Positions 36,893 to 48,674 of a stretch of 64,000 nucleotides of DNA are shown piece after piece; position 1 is the stretch's first letter, and each line of letters starts with the position of its first letter. Made by a program: the position numbers and the translations under genes. The stretch covers positions 310,001 to 374,000 of the forward strand of contig NBAZ01000015.1 in NCBI GenBank assembly GCA_002794735.1. The letters are read 5' to 3'. The notes beneath the pieces were generated by a model. That model saw only the letters and a program-made list of their open reading frames with translations. It did not search any database and had not been told where the DNA came from. This DNA is from Pyrrhoderma lamaoense (taxonomy: Eukaryota; Basidiomycota; Agaricomycetes; Hymenochaetales; Hymenochaetaceae).

Positions 36893-37332
36893 GATTGAGA
36901 TAGTAAAAGTGGTTTGAACTACACGCGAAGGTATAATGTATATAGTACTCTCGCTTATCGGTACTCAAACTCAATCGATGAGATCAGATAACAATAATAT
37001 ATAAAATAAAATAAACCATGCTATAATAATCTCTTAACAGAGACAGTGCTTTCCCGTATCACTACGTGAAATGGAGAACAACCATTGTACAAAAACGGAG
37101 CTTTTCTAGAGCCCTGATAAATCTTCTGAAATAGATCTCAAAGGACCTGTACTCAGAATACCAGATTTTATTGGAAAAAAGTACTATTTTTTCTTGTTTA
37201 CTTAAACTTTTTTGTTTTACGTAGTCAGGGCAGCCGCGTGCAGCGGAACCAAATCGACAGTCAGGTGACTGTCACACTCGCTCTAACGTGTTTTTGGTTG
37301 ATCAGTCAAAGAACGCTTACCTTAACTCAACC
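36893..37332. other. Intergenic left border of the kinase-like array
   Basis: Contains an AT-rich run (about 36990-37020) and, just before the first array gene, GTCAGGTGACTGTCACAC, a short element whose relatives recur before other array members. Confidence 0.5.
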
Positions 37333-38391
37333 ATGTCGTTTACGGGAAAGTTGAACATCAAGAGCTCTTGTCCCAACGACTGGTTCTGCCAGTATCTTGA
37401 AGTTAAAATGTACTCGCTTACATCACATATCAGCACAGACGTGATGTTGACAAAACGCATTGCTGGAACAGAACGATCTATGGTCTATGAGGCAACATTT
37501 GACGGAAAGGATGTGGTCATGAAATTTTGTTTTGACAAGAAACGTAGAGACTCATTAAAGCGAGAGTCAAAACGATACAAAGGGAAGCTGCGAAATCTTC
37601 AAGGAAGTGTTATACCTATATTCTATGGATATTATTCTGGCCGATTAAAACGTAATGCACCAGTGTTCCAAGAGAGAGAAATGGCTTGCATTGTACTAGA
37701 GAAATGCGGTGAAGAGATTCCTGGATTTGGGTGCTTCTCATATGAACAGAGGTATGCTACTATATTGGCTACGATTGACCCACCTGACACTCTGCGAACT
37801 AGACTAGATATCCTTGATTTAGTGTGGCAATTGCATCGGCTCGGATATCATCATTATGACTTTGCTGAGAGGAATATATGCTTCAAGGATGGGAAATTTC
37901 GACTAATAGATCTCGAACATGTTGATCATCACCTCGGTGCTAACAAACGTCGTACTAAATGTAGTTGGGATGGTGACAGACGGAAGCTCACGCTCGGAGG
38001 GCATTTCCCCAAAGAATCTCTTAATTGCTATTACCTATTGTTCACGGGTGCAGATCTGCGATTGTGGCAGTCTCGTTAGTATTTATTTATCTAGTTGAAC
38101 TCTCATTACTGATTTCGCCTCACACTGATAGCCATTCTTTCTAAAAAGTTGGAAATAAGAGGGGCGAGAATCCATGAAAATTTGGATCAATTTCCACCCC
38201 AAGTTATTGTTGATAAACTGTTTCCGGGTAACTCCTTTCTGAACTTCAAACGGTATCATGAGGCTATAGCATGGTTGAAGGAGATTAAAAAGGAGCTTGA
38301 CAAGTGCTCAGATGAAAAGGATGTCGAAGAACTAATCAAAAGACGTGTTGAAGAATTTCCAAAGGACTTCGTGCGTCAAGCAATGCCTTAG
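37333..38391 (+). CDS. Kinase-like array gene A (intact)
   Basis: Two exons (37333-38074, 38132-38391) encode 333 residues. Exon 1 is a compact protein-kinase-like fold: VYEATFDGKDVVMKF (Lys 64), GYHHYDFAERNICFKDGKF (catalytic-loop Asp 176 and Asn 181) and RLIDLEHV (metal Asp 193). Lys, Asp, Asn and Asp are all present, so activity is possible, though the loop lacks the usual Lys and DFG is DLE. Exon 2 is a separate helical module: LEIRGARIHENLDQ to FVRQAMP. The donor is GTTAGT. No signal peptide. It resembles Rio/Bud32-type small kinases in layout more than FunK1. Target unknown. Confidence 0.8.
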
Positions 38392-38633
38392 CCTATATAT
38401 GGACTACTACTAGTCTCGTTATTTTGATATTTTTCGTTTATGTTTGTTGTTTGAAAGTAATTAATCTTCCTTCATATAATCTTATATGTACGTTGCGTGT
38501 ACAAAGTCTTTGATAAATACGTAGCATTTAAACATACCCATTCTGCCATTTACGAGGTAGTTCATTGAGAACTTGTTCAAATCGTAGATTAACGTATCAT
38601 AAGACACACACTTTTATGTTGTTAACTAGTTTA

Positions 38634-39328
38634 GAGATGTATCGTGTTAGAATATTGCGGAAGACATATTCCCGGGTTCAAGTGCTTAATATTTAACCAA
38701 ATGTATGAGTTCATCTCTGGCTCTGACTCTCTAGACTGACCGCATGTGTAATAGACTGGAAATCTTTGATCTAATGGCCAGAATGCACCGTCATGGATAT
38801 CAGCATTCTGATTTTTCTGCGAGGAACATATGTATCATAGATGGGAAATTCTGACTAATAGAGATGTTGACAAGCATACTGATGGTCTTACACACACTAC
38901 CTGTACCTGGACGGGTGATAGTCGACACCTCGACCTTGGAGTGAAGGATCCTATTGAATCCCTATCGTGCCCATCCCTGATATACATTGGTGATAAAATG
39001 CAATCGTGGTATCCTGCTATGTGATTGAGTAGTGAGCCAGATTCGCATAACTAAACTCGTTATATTGGATATAGTCCATGAATACTTGGATTTAAGAGGA
39101 GAATGGGTTAGAAAAGATCTGGATCAGCTACCGTCCCCGTTTACCGTTGACAAATTGCTCCCTATTGGCTGCCATCTGTGTTACAATCGGATAGGAGATG
39201 TCGTGGCCTCGTTGAAGGGTATTAAGAAAGAGCTTGACATGTGTTCAGATGAGAAATTTACTGAAGAAATAATCAGGAGATATTCTCAGGAGTTTCCGGA
39301 GGATTGGGCATATCGAGTTTTACCCTAA
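38634..39328 (+). pseudogene. Kinase-like array gene B, 5'-truncated remnant
   Basis: Lacks the first half of exon 1 and begins at a piece matching LENCGRHIPGFKC. The catalytic-loop region (HRHGYQHSDFSARNICIIDGKF) runs into a stop, and the next fragment is CTWTGDSRHLDLGV. The second-exon module (LDLRGEWVRKDLDQLPS to EDWAYRVLP, 39077-39328) remains open. It is the counterpart of E and H in the other units. Confidence 0.75.
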
Positions 39329-39520
39329 TTATTTCTGTAAACTCAGGTTTCAAAGCTATAAGCTATAATAGTATACTGACTACGTACATTTTGGATAATT
39401 CCATGCAAATTATGTATTATTAATGCTTTTATATCATGCTACATAACTTACACTTATAACTGGTGTCAAACAATGGGGTCCATTAATATCTGCAGATTAA
39501 AGTGGAGATACGGAACAAGA

Positions 39521-40579
39521 CTAAGAAAATGCATCGCATGTGTAATCTTTCGGAAATTCTTCAGCACGCTTCTTAATCAGTTCCTCAACTTCCTTCTCAT
39601 CCGCACACATGTCAAGTTCTTTTTTGACGTCCTTCAACCATGTTGCAACTGCCTCAAATCGTCCTTCACGCACATAGCAACCACCTGGAAGTAGTTTATC
39701 AACAATAACTTGGGATGGATATTGATCCAGATCCTTTTCGACCAATGCCCCTCTTATGTCCAACCTCTTAATGGCGCTGGCTATAGTGCATAAAACAGAG
39801 TTAGTGAGGCGAAGACGCACAATACTAAATCACTGACAGTGATTCCACAGTCTCAGTGTTGCACCGGTAAACAACAAGAAGTAGCATTTAAGATAGTCGT
39901 CGGGGAACCCCTCTCCGAGCCTGAGCTTTCGACTATCACCCTTCCATACACAAGGAGCACGAACTTTATCCCCACCAACATGACCATGAACATCCTCAAG
40001 ATCTACTAATCGAAATTTCCCGTCCTTCACGAGGACATTTCCCTGAGCAAGGTCAAAATGATGATAACCGTGACGATGCAGTCGTGCCATTAAATCAAAT
40101 ATTTGTAGTCTAGTTTGCAAAGTGTCAGATAGATCGATCGTAGCAAGTATAGTAGCATACCTCTGTTCGAATGACAAGTACCCAAGTCTAGGAATCTCTT
40201 TACCACAATCCTCTAGTACAATACAGCTCATCTCTCTTTGTTGGAACCCTGGTACAGTTTGAGATAATCGCCCAGAATAATATCCATAGAATATGGGTAT
40301 AACAATCCCTTGAAGCTTTCGAAGACGACTTCGATATAGTAATGATTCTCGTTTCAGCCTATCTTGGCCTTCTTTTTCAAAACAATATTTGACGACCACA
40401 ACTTTTCCATCGAATATTGCTTCATAGACCGTGGATCGTTCTGTTCTTGAAATGCGTCTTGTCAACACGACGTCTGTGCTGATATGTGATGTTTTCGAGT
40501 ACATCTTGACCTCGAGATACTGGCTCATATAGTCTCTGGGACAAGTACTCTTGACCATCAGTTTTCCCGTGACAGTCAT
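39521..40579 (-). CDS. Kinase-like array gene C (intact)
   Basis: Exons 40579-39838 and 39780-39521 (742 + 260 coding bases, as in gene A) encode 333 residues. Lys in AIFDGKVVVVKYCF, Asp/Asn in GYHHFDLAQGNVLVKDGKF and Asp in RLVDLEDVHGH mark the kinase-like core. It ends KDYTCDAFS. Compared with the A type it starts MTVTGKLMVKSTCPRD and carries a distinct VHGHVGGDKVRAP region, so it forms a second subfamily. The donor is GTCAGT. Upstream (to the right, 40580-41000) lies a flank nearly repeated at 44785-45250. Confidence 0.8.
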
Positions 40580-41146
40580 GGTTGCTTTAAGAGTGAGTGA
40601 ACTGCCCGTCGGCGCGGGTTTCTCACAGTAAAGCCTCTCTTCTCTCTTTTCTATCGCTCCTGTCAGATGTATATCGAGAAGACATTAGACTCAGCCACGT
40701 ACATTTACTAGCGACGGAGTTTTTCTAGTTCGCAATGAGGAATTAATGGAACCTGAACTTTTGACTGTTAGTATACTCATATCAGTGGTAGCTATGTCTA
40801 CTCGGAAAGTGAATTATGTCACATATCGCGTCTGTCACTCTTAGACTTATTTATTAGTCACACAAACTGTATTTAACTAAGAAAAGTGGCTTAAGTCACG
40901 CGCCACGTCTGTCACAGTGTAGAGAACATATCCCCAGAATCGAGTACCTTTCATTTCACCAAATGGATGGTTCGATATCTACAACTAGCTTACAGTGATC
41001 TGATTTCGGTGCCAGAGTGCACTAACGTGAATACTGTCATTTCAATTTTGCTTGCAAAGACGCAAAGACGCAATGAGGGTTCGTCAGTCAGGTGATTATA
41101 CTGACCATCACAGTCACTATAATTGTGTTTTCGGTGGGAAGTTAAA

Positions 41147-41156
41147 CGACGCGTCG
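41147..41156. promoter_or_regulatory. Palindrome CGACGCGTCG before gene D
   Basis: A perfect 10-base palindrome with an ACGCGT core (the MluI/MCB element bound by MBF-type factors in yeasts). It ends 17 bases before the ATG. It recurs before genes G and I. Confidence 0.5.
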
Positions 41157-41172
41157 AGCACACAATACAACC

Positions 41173-42241
41173 ATGTCGTTTACAGGGAAACTGATCATCA
41201 AGAGCTCCTGCCCCAATGACTGGTTCTGCCAGCATCTTGAAGTCAAAATGTACTCAACATCATCACATATCAGCACAGATGTGATGTTGACAAAACGCAT
41301 TGCTAGTTCAGAACGATCCGTGGTCTATGAGGCAACATTCGACGGAAAGGATGTGGTCATGAAATTCTGTTTTGACAAAAAACGCAGAGACTCATTAAAA
41401 CGAGAGAGAAAACTATACAGAGGGAAGCTCCGAGATCTTCAAGGGAGTGTGATACCTATATTCTATGGATATTATTCTGGCCGATTAAAACGAAATGCAC
41501 CAGTGTTCCAAGAGAGAGAAATGGCTTGCATCGTTCTAGAGAAATGCGGTGAAGAGATTCCTGGATTTGAATGCTTCTCATTTGAACAGAGGTATGCTAC
41601 TATACTTGCTACGACTGGCCCACCTGACACTCTGCAAACTAGACTAGATATCCTTGACTAAGTGTGGCAATTGCATCGTCTCGGATATCATCATTATGAC
41701 TTTGCTGAGAGGAATATATGCTTCAAGGACGGGAAATTTCGACTAATAGATCTCGAACATGTTGATCATCACCTCGACGCCGACAAATGTCGTACTAAAT
41801 GTAGTTGGGACGGTGACAGAAGGAAGCTCGAGCTCGGAGGGGATTTCCCTGGCGAATCTCTCAGATGCTTCTATCTATTACTCACCGGTCTAGATTTGGG
41901 ATTGTGGCATTCTCGTTAGTATTTTTTGAACTAGTTTATCTAGTTGAGCTCTCGTCACTAACCTCGCAACACACCGAGTAGCCATTGCTACTATAAAGTT
42001 GGAAATAAGAGGGGCGGAAATTCTGGAAAATCTGGATCAGCTACCACCTCAAGTTATTGTTGATAAACTGTTTCCTGGCAACTCCTTTCTCAACTTCAAA
42101 CGATATCATGAGGCTATAGCATGGTTGAAGGAGATTAAAAAGGAGCTTGACAAGTGCTCAGATGAAAAGGATGTCGAAGAAGTAATCAAAAGATGTGTTG
42201 AAGAATTTCCAAAGGACTTCGTGCGTCAAGCAATGCCTTAG
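41173..42241 (+). pseudogene. Kinase-like array gene D, broken by one nonsense codon
   Basis: Same structure as gene A (41173-41914 and 41982-42241). The only inactivating change visible is TAA at codon 163 (41659-41661), where gene A has TTA (Leu). Downstream the catalytic loop, DLE motif, splice sites and second exon are all intact, so the change looks recent. A truncated product would lack the whole catalytic loop. It could instead be an allele or a base error. Confidence 0.75.
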
Positions 42242-42486
42242 CCTATATATGGACTACTAGTCTCGTTATTTTGATATTTTTTGTTTATCTTTGATGCCCG
42301 GAATAAGTGTGTAATCTATTCTATATAATCTTAAAATATAGGTTACGTGTGTAAAGTCTTTGATGAACACTCAGAATATAAATATACCCAATTTGCCATG
42401 TACGACGCCTTAAAGGTGACCTTTATGTTGTTAAATACTGTAAGGGTGTGACAGACGCGAGACTTTATTGGCCTCTGATATAAACC

Positions 42487-43533
42487 ATGACCACCAAGGT
42501 GACGGACAAATTAGATATAAGAAGTTCATGCTCAGACGACACTTTCTGCAAATTCATCGAGGGAAAAATGTACTCGAAGACTTCGCGTATCAGCTACGAA
42601 GTGGTGCTGACAAGACTCATTGCCTCTACACATCGATAGACAGTGTATGAGGCAACATTCGATGGAAAGGTGGTCATGAAATTTGGATTTGAGAAAGAGT
42701 GTCGGGACTCACTGAAACGAGAAGCGAAGCTATACAAAGGGAAGCTGCGGAAGCTTCAGGGTAGTGTTATACCTGAATTCTACGGATACTATTCGGGAAT
42801 GTTAAATAGAAGACTGCCAGAGCTACGAGAGAGAGAAATGGGATGCATTGTATTAGAAAATTGTGGAAGACATATTCCTGGATTCAAGTGCTTATCATTT
42901 GGACAAAGGTATGAGTTCATTTCTATCTCTGACGCTTCAAACTGACCGCATGTGTGATAGGCTGGAAATCTTTGATTTAATGGTCAAATTGCACCGTCAT
43001 GGATATCAGCATTCTGATTTTGCTGCGAGGGACATATGTATCATAGATGGGAAATTCCGACTAATAGAGATGTTGACAAGCATACTGATGGTCTTACACA
43101 CACTACCTGTACCTGGACGGGTGATAGTCGACAACTCGACTTTGGAGTGAATGATCCTAATAGATCCTTTCGTGCCTATCCCTAATATACGTTGGTGATA
43201 GAATGCGATTGTGGTATCCTGGTATGTGAACAAGTATTGAGCTATATCTGCAATACCAAGCTCGTTATACTGGATATAGTCCATGAATACGTGGATTTAA
43301 GAGGGAAACGGGTTAGAAAAGACCTGGATAAGCTACCGTCCCTGGTTATTGTTGACAAACTGCTCCCTATTGGCTGCCATCTGTGTTACCATCGGATAGG
43401 AGATGTCGTATACTGGTTGAAGGATATCAAGAAAGAACTTGACAAGTGTTCAGATGAGAAATTTACTGAAGAAATAATCAGGAGATATTCTCAGGAGTTT
43501 CCGGAGGATTGGGCATATAGAGTTTTACCCTAA
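42487..43533 (+). pseudogene. Kinase-like array gene E, decayed but full-length remnant
   Basis: Unlike B and H, it keeps the 5' half, starting MTTKVTDKLDIRSSCSDD at 42487. A stop (TAG 42637-42639) sits where others read ERSTVYEA, and frame is lost near 42905-42960 around GQRYEF. The C-terminal module (VDLRGKRVRKDLDKLPS to WAYRVLP) is open to 43533. Several independent lesions show that it is dead as a kinase. Confidence 0.75.
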
Positions 43534-43725
43534 TTATTTCTGTAAACTCAGGTTTCAAAGCTATAAGCTATAATAGTATACTGACTACGTACATTTTGGA
43601 TAATTCCATGCAAATAATGTATTATGTATAATTTTATATCATGTTACATAGCTTACACTTATAACTCGGGTCAAACAATGGGGCCCATTAATTTCTGCAG
43701 AATAAAGTGGAGATACGGAACAAGA

Positions 43726-44784
43726 CTAAGAAAATGCATCGCATGTGTAATCTTTCGGAAATTCTTCAGCACGCTTCTTAATCAGTTCCTCAACTTCCTT
43801 CTCATCCGCACACATGTCAAGTTCTTTTTTGACGTCCTTCAACCATGTTGCAACTGCCTCAAATCGTCCTTCACGCACATAGCAACCACCTGGAAGTAGT
43901 TTATCAACAATAACTTGGGACGGATATTGATCCAGATCCTTTTCGACCAATGCCCCTCTTATGTCCAACCTCTTAATGGCGCTGGCTATAGTGCATAAAA
44001 CAAAGTTAGTGAGGCGAAGACGCACAATACTGAATCACTGACAGCGATTCCACAGTCGCAGTGTTGCACCGGTACGCAACAAGAAGTAGCATTTGAGATA
44101 GTCAATGGGGAACCCCTCTCCGAGCCTGAGCTTTCGACTATCGCCCTTCCATACACAAGGAGCACGAACTCTATCCCCGCCAACATGACCATGAACATCC
44201 TCAAGATCTACTAATCGAAATTTCCCGGCCTTCACGAGGACATTTCCCCGAGAAAGGTCAAAATGATGGTATCCGGTTTGATGCAGTCGTGCCATTAAAT
44301 CAAATATTTGTAGTCTAGTTTGCAAAGTGTCAGATAGATCAATCGTAGCAAGTCTAGTAACATACCTCTGTTCATATGACAAGTACCCAAGTCCAGGAAT
44401 CTCTTTACCACAATTCTCTAGTACAATACAGCTCATCTCTCTTTGCTGGAATCCTGGTACAGTTTGAGATAATCGCCCAGAATAGTATCCATAGAATATG
44501 GGTATAACACTCCCTTGAAGCTTTCGAAGACCGCATCTATATAGCCATGATTCTCGTTTCAGCCTATCTTGGCGTTCTTTGTCAAAACAATATTTGATGA
44601 CCACAGCTTTTCCATCGAATATTGCCTCATAGACCGTGGATCGTTCTGTTCTTGAAATGCGTCTTGTTAACACGACGTCTGTGCTGATATGTGATGTTTT
44701 CGAGTACATCTTGACCTCGAGATACTGGCTCATATAGTCTCTGGGACAAGTACTCTTGACCATCAGTTTTCCCGTGACAGTCAT
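43726..44784 (-). CDS. Kinase-like array gene F (intact, C type)
   Basis: Exons 44784-44043 and 43985-43726, 333 residues. Very close to gene C. The catalytic region reads GYHHFDLSRGNVLVKAGKF, keeping Asp and Asn, with RLVDLEDVHGH after it. Small differences from C are scattered (for example YRCGLRK for YRSRLRK). Its upstream flank matches that of C but contains about 20 extra bases (CGTCGCGTCTTCAAGGCAAG) near 44813. Confidence 0.8.
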
Positions 44785-45364
44785 GTTTGCTTTAATAGCA
44801 AGTGAACTGCCCGTCGCGTCTTCAAGGCAAGGCGCGGGTTTCTCACAGTAAAGCCTCTCTTCTCTCTTTTCTATCGCTCCTGTCAGATGTCTACCGAGAA
44901 GACGTTAGTCCCAGCCACGTACATTTACTAGCCGATGAATTTTTTCTAGTTCGCAATGAGATGGGACCTGAACTTTTGACTGTTAGTATACTCATAACAT
45001 TGGTAGCGCTATGTAAAAGTGAATTATGTCACATATCGCGCCTGTCACTCTTAGACTTATTTACTAGTCACACAAACTGTATTTAACTAAGAAAAGTGGC
45101 TTAAGTCACGCGCCACGTCTGTCACTGTGTAGAGAACATATCCCCAGAATCGAGTACCTTTCATTTCACCAAATGGATGGTTCGATATCTACAACCAGCC
45201 TACTGTGAGCCTATATCGATGCCAGAGTGCACTAACGTGATGCTGTCATTTCAATTTTGCTGCAAAGACGCAAAGACGTAATGAGGATTCAATGCAGTTC
45301 GTCAGTCAGGTGATTATTCTGACCATCACAGTCACTATAATTGTGTTTTCGGTGGGAGGTTAAA

Positions 45365-45374
45365 CGACGCGTCG
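45365..45374. promoter_or_regulatory. Palindrome CGACGCGTCG before gene G
   Basis: Same palindrome and spacing (ends 16 bases before the ATG) as before gene D, within a conserved flank that includes GGTGATTATTCTGACCATCA. Confidence 0.5.
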
Positions 45375-45390
45375 AGCACACAATACAACC

Positions 45391-46486
45391 ATGTCGATTA
45401 CAGGGAAACTGATAATCAAGAGCTCCTGCCCCAATGACTGGTTCTGCCAGTATCTTGAAGTTAAAATGTATTCGCTTACATCACATATCAGCGCAGATGT
45501 GATGTTAACAAAACGCATTGCTGGAACAGAACGATCCATGGTCTATGAGGCAACATTCGACGGAAAGGATGTGGTCATGAAATTCTGTTTTGAGAAGAAA
45601 CGTAGAGACTCATTAAAGCGAGAGACAAAACTATATAAGGGGAAGCTGCGAAATCTTCAAGGAAGTGTTATACCTATATTCTATGGATATTATTCTGGCC
45701 GATTAAAACGAAATGCACCAGTGTTCCAGGAGAGAGAAATGGCTTGCATTGTACTAGAGAGATGTGGTGAAGATATTCCTGGATTTGAATGCTTCTCATT
45801 TGAACAGAGGTACGCTACTGTACTTGTTACGATTGGCCCACCTGACACTTTGCGAACTAGACTAGATATTCTTGATTTAATGGGACAATTGCATCAACAA
45901 GGATATCACCATTATGACTTTGCCGAGAGAAATATATGCTACAAGGACGGGAAATTTCGACTGATAGATCTTGAAGATATTGATTATCACCTTGGTGCTA
46001 ACAAACGTCGTACTAAATGTAGTTGGGATGGTGACAGACGGAAGCTGGAGCTCGGAGGGCATTTCCCCAAAGAATCTCTTAGCTGCTACTACCTGTTGCT
46101 CACCGGTGTAAATTTGGGATTGTGGCATTCTCGTTAGTGTTTCTCTATCTAGTTGAACTCTCAATACTAATTTCGCTTCACACTGAATAGCCATTTTTTC
46201 TGCGGAGTTGGAAATAAGAGGGGCGAGAATCCGTGAAAATCTGGATCAATTTCCTCCCCAAGTTATTGTTGATAAACTGTTTCCGGGTAACTCCTATCTG
46301 AACCACAAACGATCTCATGAGGCTATAGCATGGTTGAAGGAAAATAAAAAGGAGCTTGACAAGTGCTCAGATGAACAGGATGTCGAAGAAGTAATCAAAA
46401 GACGTGTTGAAGAATTTCCAAAGGACTTCGTGCGTCAGGCAATGCCTTGGCCTATATTTGTATCACTAGTATTAACATTACTCTGA
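45391..46486 (+). CDS. Kinase-like array gene G (intact, A type, extended C-terminus)
   Basis: Exons 45391-46132 and 46191-46486. The core motifs are kept: VVMKFCFEKK, GYHHYDFAERNICYKDGKF, LIDLEDIDYH. The stop used by A and D (CCTTAG) is changed to CCTTGG, so translation runs 12 residues further (WPIFVSLVLTLL) to the next stop at 46486, giving 345 residues with a short hydrophobic end. Otherwise it is collinear with A. Confidence 0.78.
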
Positions 46487-46689
46487 TATTTTTCGTTTAT
46501 GTTTGAGGTTTGAAAGTGATTAATCTTCCTTCATATAATCTAATGTATACTGTATGTTGCGTGTACAAAGTCTCTGATGAATACTTAGCATTTGAACATA
46601 CCCATTCTGCCATTTACGAGGTAGTTCATTGAGAGCCAGTTCAAACCGTAGATTAACGTATCATAAGACACACACTTTTATGCCGTTAA

Positions 46690-47392
46690 CTAGTTTAGAA
46701 AGGTATCGTGTTAGAATATTGTAAAAGACATATTCCTGGGTTCAAGTGCTTAATATTTGACCAAAAGTATGAGTTCATCTCTGGCTCTGACTCTCTAGAC
46801 TGACCGCGTGCGTATTAGATTGGAAATCTTTGTTCTAATGGCCAGAATGCACCGTCATGGATATCAGCATTTTGATTTTGCTGCGAGGAATATATGTATC
46901 AAAGATGGGATATTCCGACTGATAGGACTTGAGGATGTTGATAAGTATACTGATGGTCTTACGCACACTACTTGTACCTGGACGGGTGATAGCTGACAAC
47001 TCGACTTTGGAGTGAAAAATCCTATTGAATCCCTATCGTGCCCATCCCTGTTATACATTGGTGATAAAATGCAATTGTGGTATCCTGCTTTGTGAATGAG
47101 TAGTGAGCCAAATTCGCATTACTAAATCCGAGATTTTGATATAGCCCTTAAATACTTAGAATTAAGAGGAGAATGGGTTAGAAAAGACCTGGATCAGCTT
47201 CCATCCCCGTTTACCGTTGACAAATTGCTCCCTAGTGGCTGTCATCTGCGTAACAATCGATTAGAAGAAATCGTCGCCTGGTTGAAGGATATCAAGAAAG
47301 AGCTTGACAATTGTTCAGTTGAGAAATCCGCTGAAGAAATAATCAGGAGATATTCTCAGGAATTCCCGGAGGATTGGGCATATCTACCCTAA
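46690..47392 (+). pseudogene. Kinase-like array gene H, 5'-truncated remnant
   Basis: Counterpart of B, cut at the same point. It keeps RHGYQHFDFAARNICIKDG and LIGLEDVDKY, then stops (CTWTGDS and TGA). The second-exon module (YLELRGEWVRKDLDQLPS) is present and ends EDWAYLP. Its preceding spacer resembles that before B rather than E. Confidence 0.72.
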
Positions 47393-47582
47393 TTATTTTC
47401 TGTAAATCCAGGTTTCAAAGCTTATATCAGTAAACTTACTGACTACGTACATTTTGGATAATTCCATGCAAATAATGTATTATTAATGCTTTTATATCAT
47501 GCTACATAACTTACACTTATAACTGGTGTCAAACAATGGGGTCCATTAATTTCTGCAGATTAAAGTGGAGATCCGAACAAGA

Positions 47583-48641
47583 CTAAGAAAATGCATCGCC
47601 TACGTAATCTTTCGGAAATTCCTCAGCACGCTTCTTAATCAGTTCCTCAACTTCCTTCTCATCCGCACACATGTCAAGTTCTTTTTTGATGTCCTTCAAC
47701 CACGCTTTAACTGTTTCAAATCGTCCTTCACGCACATAGCAACCACCTGGAAGTAACTTATCAACAATAACTTGTGAAGGATATTGATCCAGATCCTTTT
47801 CGACCATTGCCCCTCTTATGTCCAACCTCTTAATGGCGCTGGCTATAGTGCATAAAACAAAGTTAGTGAGGCGAAGACGCACAATACTAAGCTACTGACA
47901 GTGATTCCACAATCGCAGTGTTGCACCGGTAAACAACAAGAAGTAGCATTTGAGATAGTCGTCGGGGAAATTCCCTCCGAGCTTGATCTTTCGACTATCA
48001 CCCTTCCATACACAAGGAGTACGAACTTTATCCCCACCAACATGACCATGAACATCCTCAAGATCTATTAATCGAAATTTCATGTCCTTCACGCAGATAT
48101 TCCTCTCAGCAAAGTCAAAATGATGATACCCGTGACGATGCAGTCGTGCCATTAAATCAAATATTTGTAGTCTAGTTTGCAAAGTGTCAGATAAATCAAT
48201 CGTAGCAAGTCTAGTAACATACCTCTGTTCATATGACAAGTACCCAAGTCCAGGAATCTCTTTACCACAATTCTCTAGTACAATACAGCTCATTTCTCTT
48301 TGTTGGAACCCTGGTACAGTTTGAGATAATCGCCCAGAATAATATCCATAGAATATGGGTATAACACTCCCTTGAAGCTTTCGAAGACGACTTCGATATA
48401 GCAATGATTCTCGTTTCAGCCTATATTGGCCTTCTTTGTCAAAACAATATTTGATGACCACAGCTTTTCCATCGAATATTGCTTCATAGACCGTGGATCG
48501 TTCTGTTCTTGAAATGCGTTTCGTCAACACGACGTCTGTGCTGATATGTGATGTTTTCGAGTACATCTTGACTTCGAGATACTGGCTCATATAGTCTCTG
48601 GGACAAGTACTCTTGACCATCAGTTTTCCCGTGACAGTCAT
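47583..48641 (-). CDS. Kinase-like array gene I (intact, C-type protein, A-type promoter)
   Basis: Exons 48641-47900 and 47842-47583, 333 residues. The protein belongs with C and F (MTVTGKLMVKSTCPRD, VHGHVGGDKVRTP), yet the catalytic loop reads HHFDFAERNICVKDMKF, as in the A type, suggesting exchange between subfamilies. Its upstream region (48645-48725) is the reverse-strand match of the D/G promoter, including the ACGCGT palindrome, not of the C/F promoter. Confidence 0.8.
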
Positions 48642-48664
48642 GGTTGAATTATGAGAGAGTGAGT

Positions 48665-48674
48665 CGACGCGTCG
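48665..48674. promoter_or_regulatory. Palindrome CGACGCGTCG before gene I
   Basis: Third copy of the 10-base palindrome, 24 bases before the ATG of gene I. Confidence 0.5.

Larger units (their letters stand above)
37333..40990. repeat. Array unit 1 (genes A, B, C)
   Basis: Intact + gene, decayed + gene, intact - gene, then a C-type promoter flank. Ends are approximate, judged by eye where similarity to the other units fades. Confidence 0.7.
41030..45240. repeat. Array unit 2 (genes D, E, F)
   Basis: Same gene order and orientation as unit 1. The segment 43540-45240 is close to 39330-40990, base for base over long runs, including non-coding spacer. Confidence 0.7.

Noticed and set aside
37333..48641. 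A mobile element driving the array
   Set aside because: I saw no terminal inverted repeats, target-site duplications or transposase/reverse-transcriptase remnants at unit borders; unequal exchange is enough.
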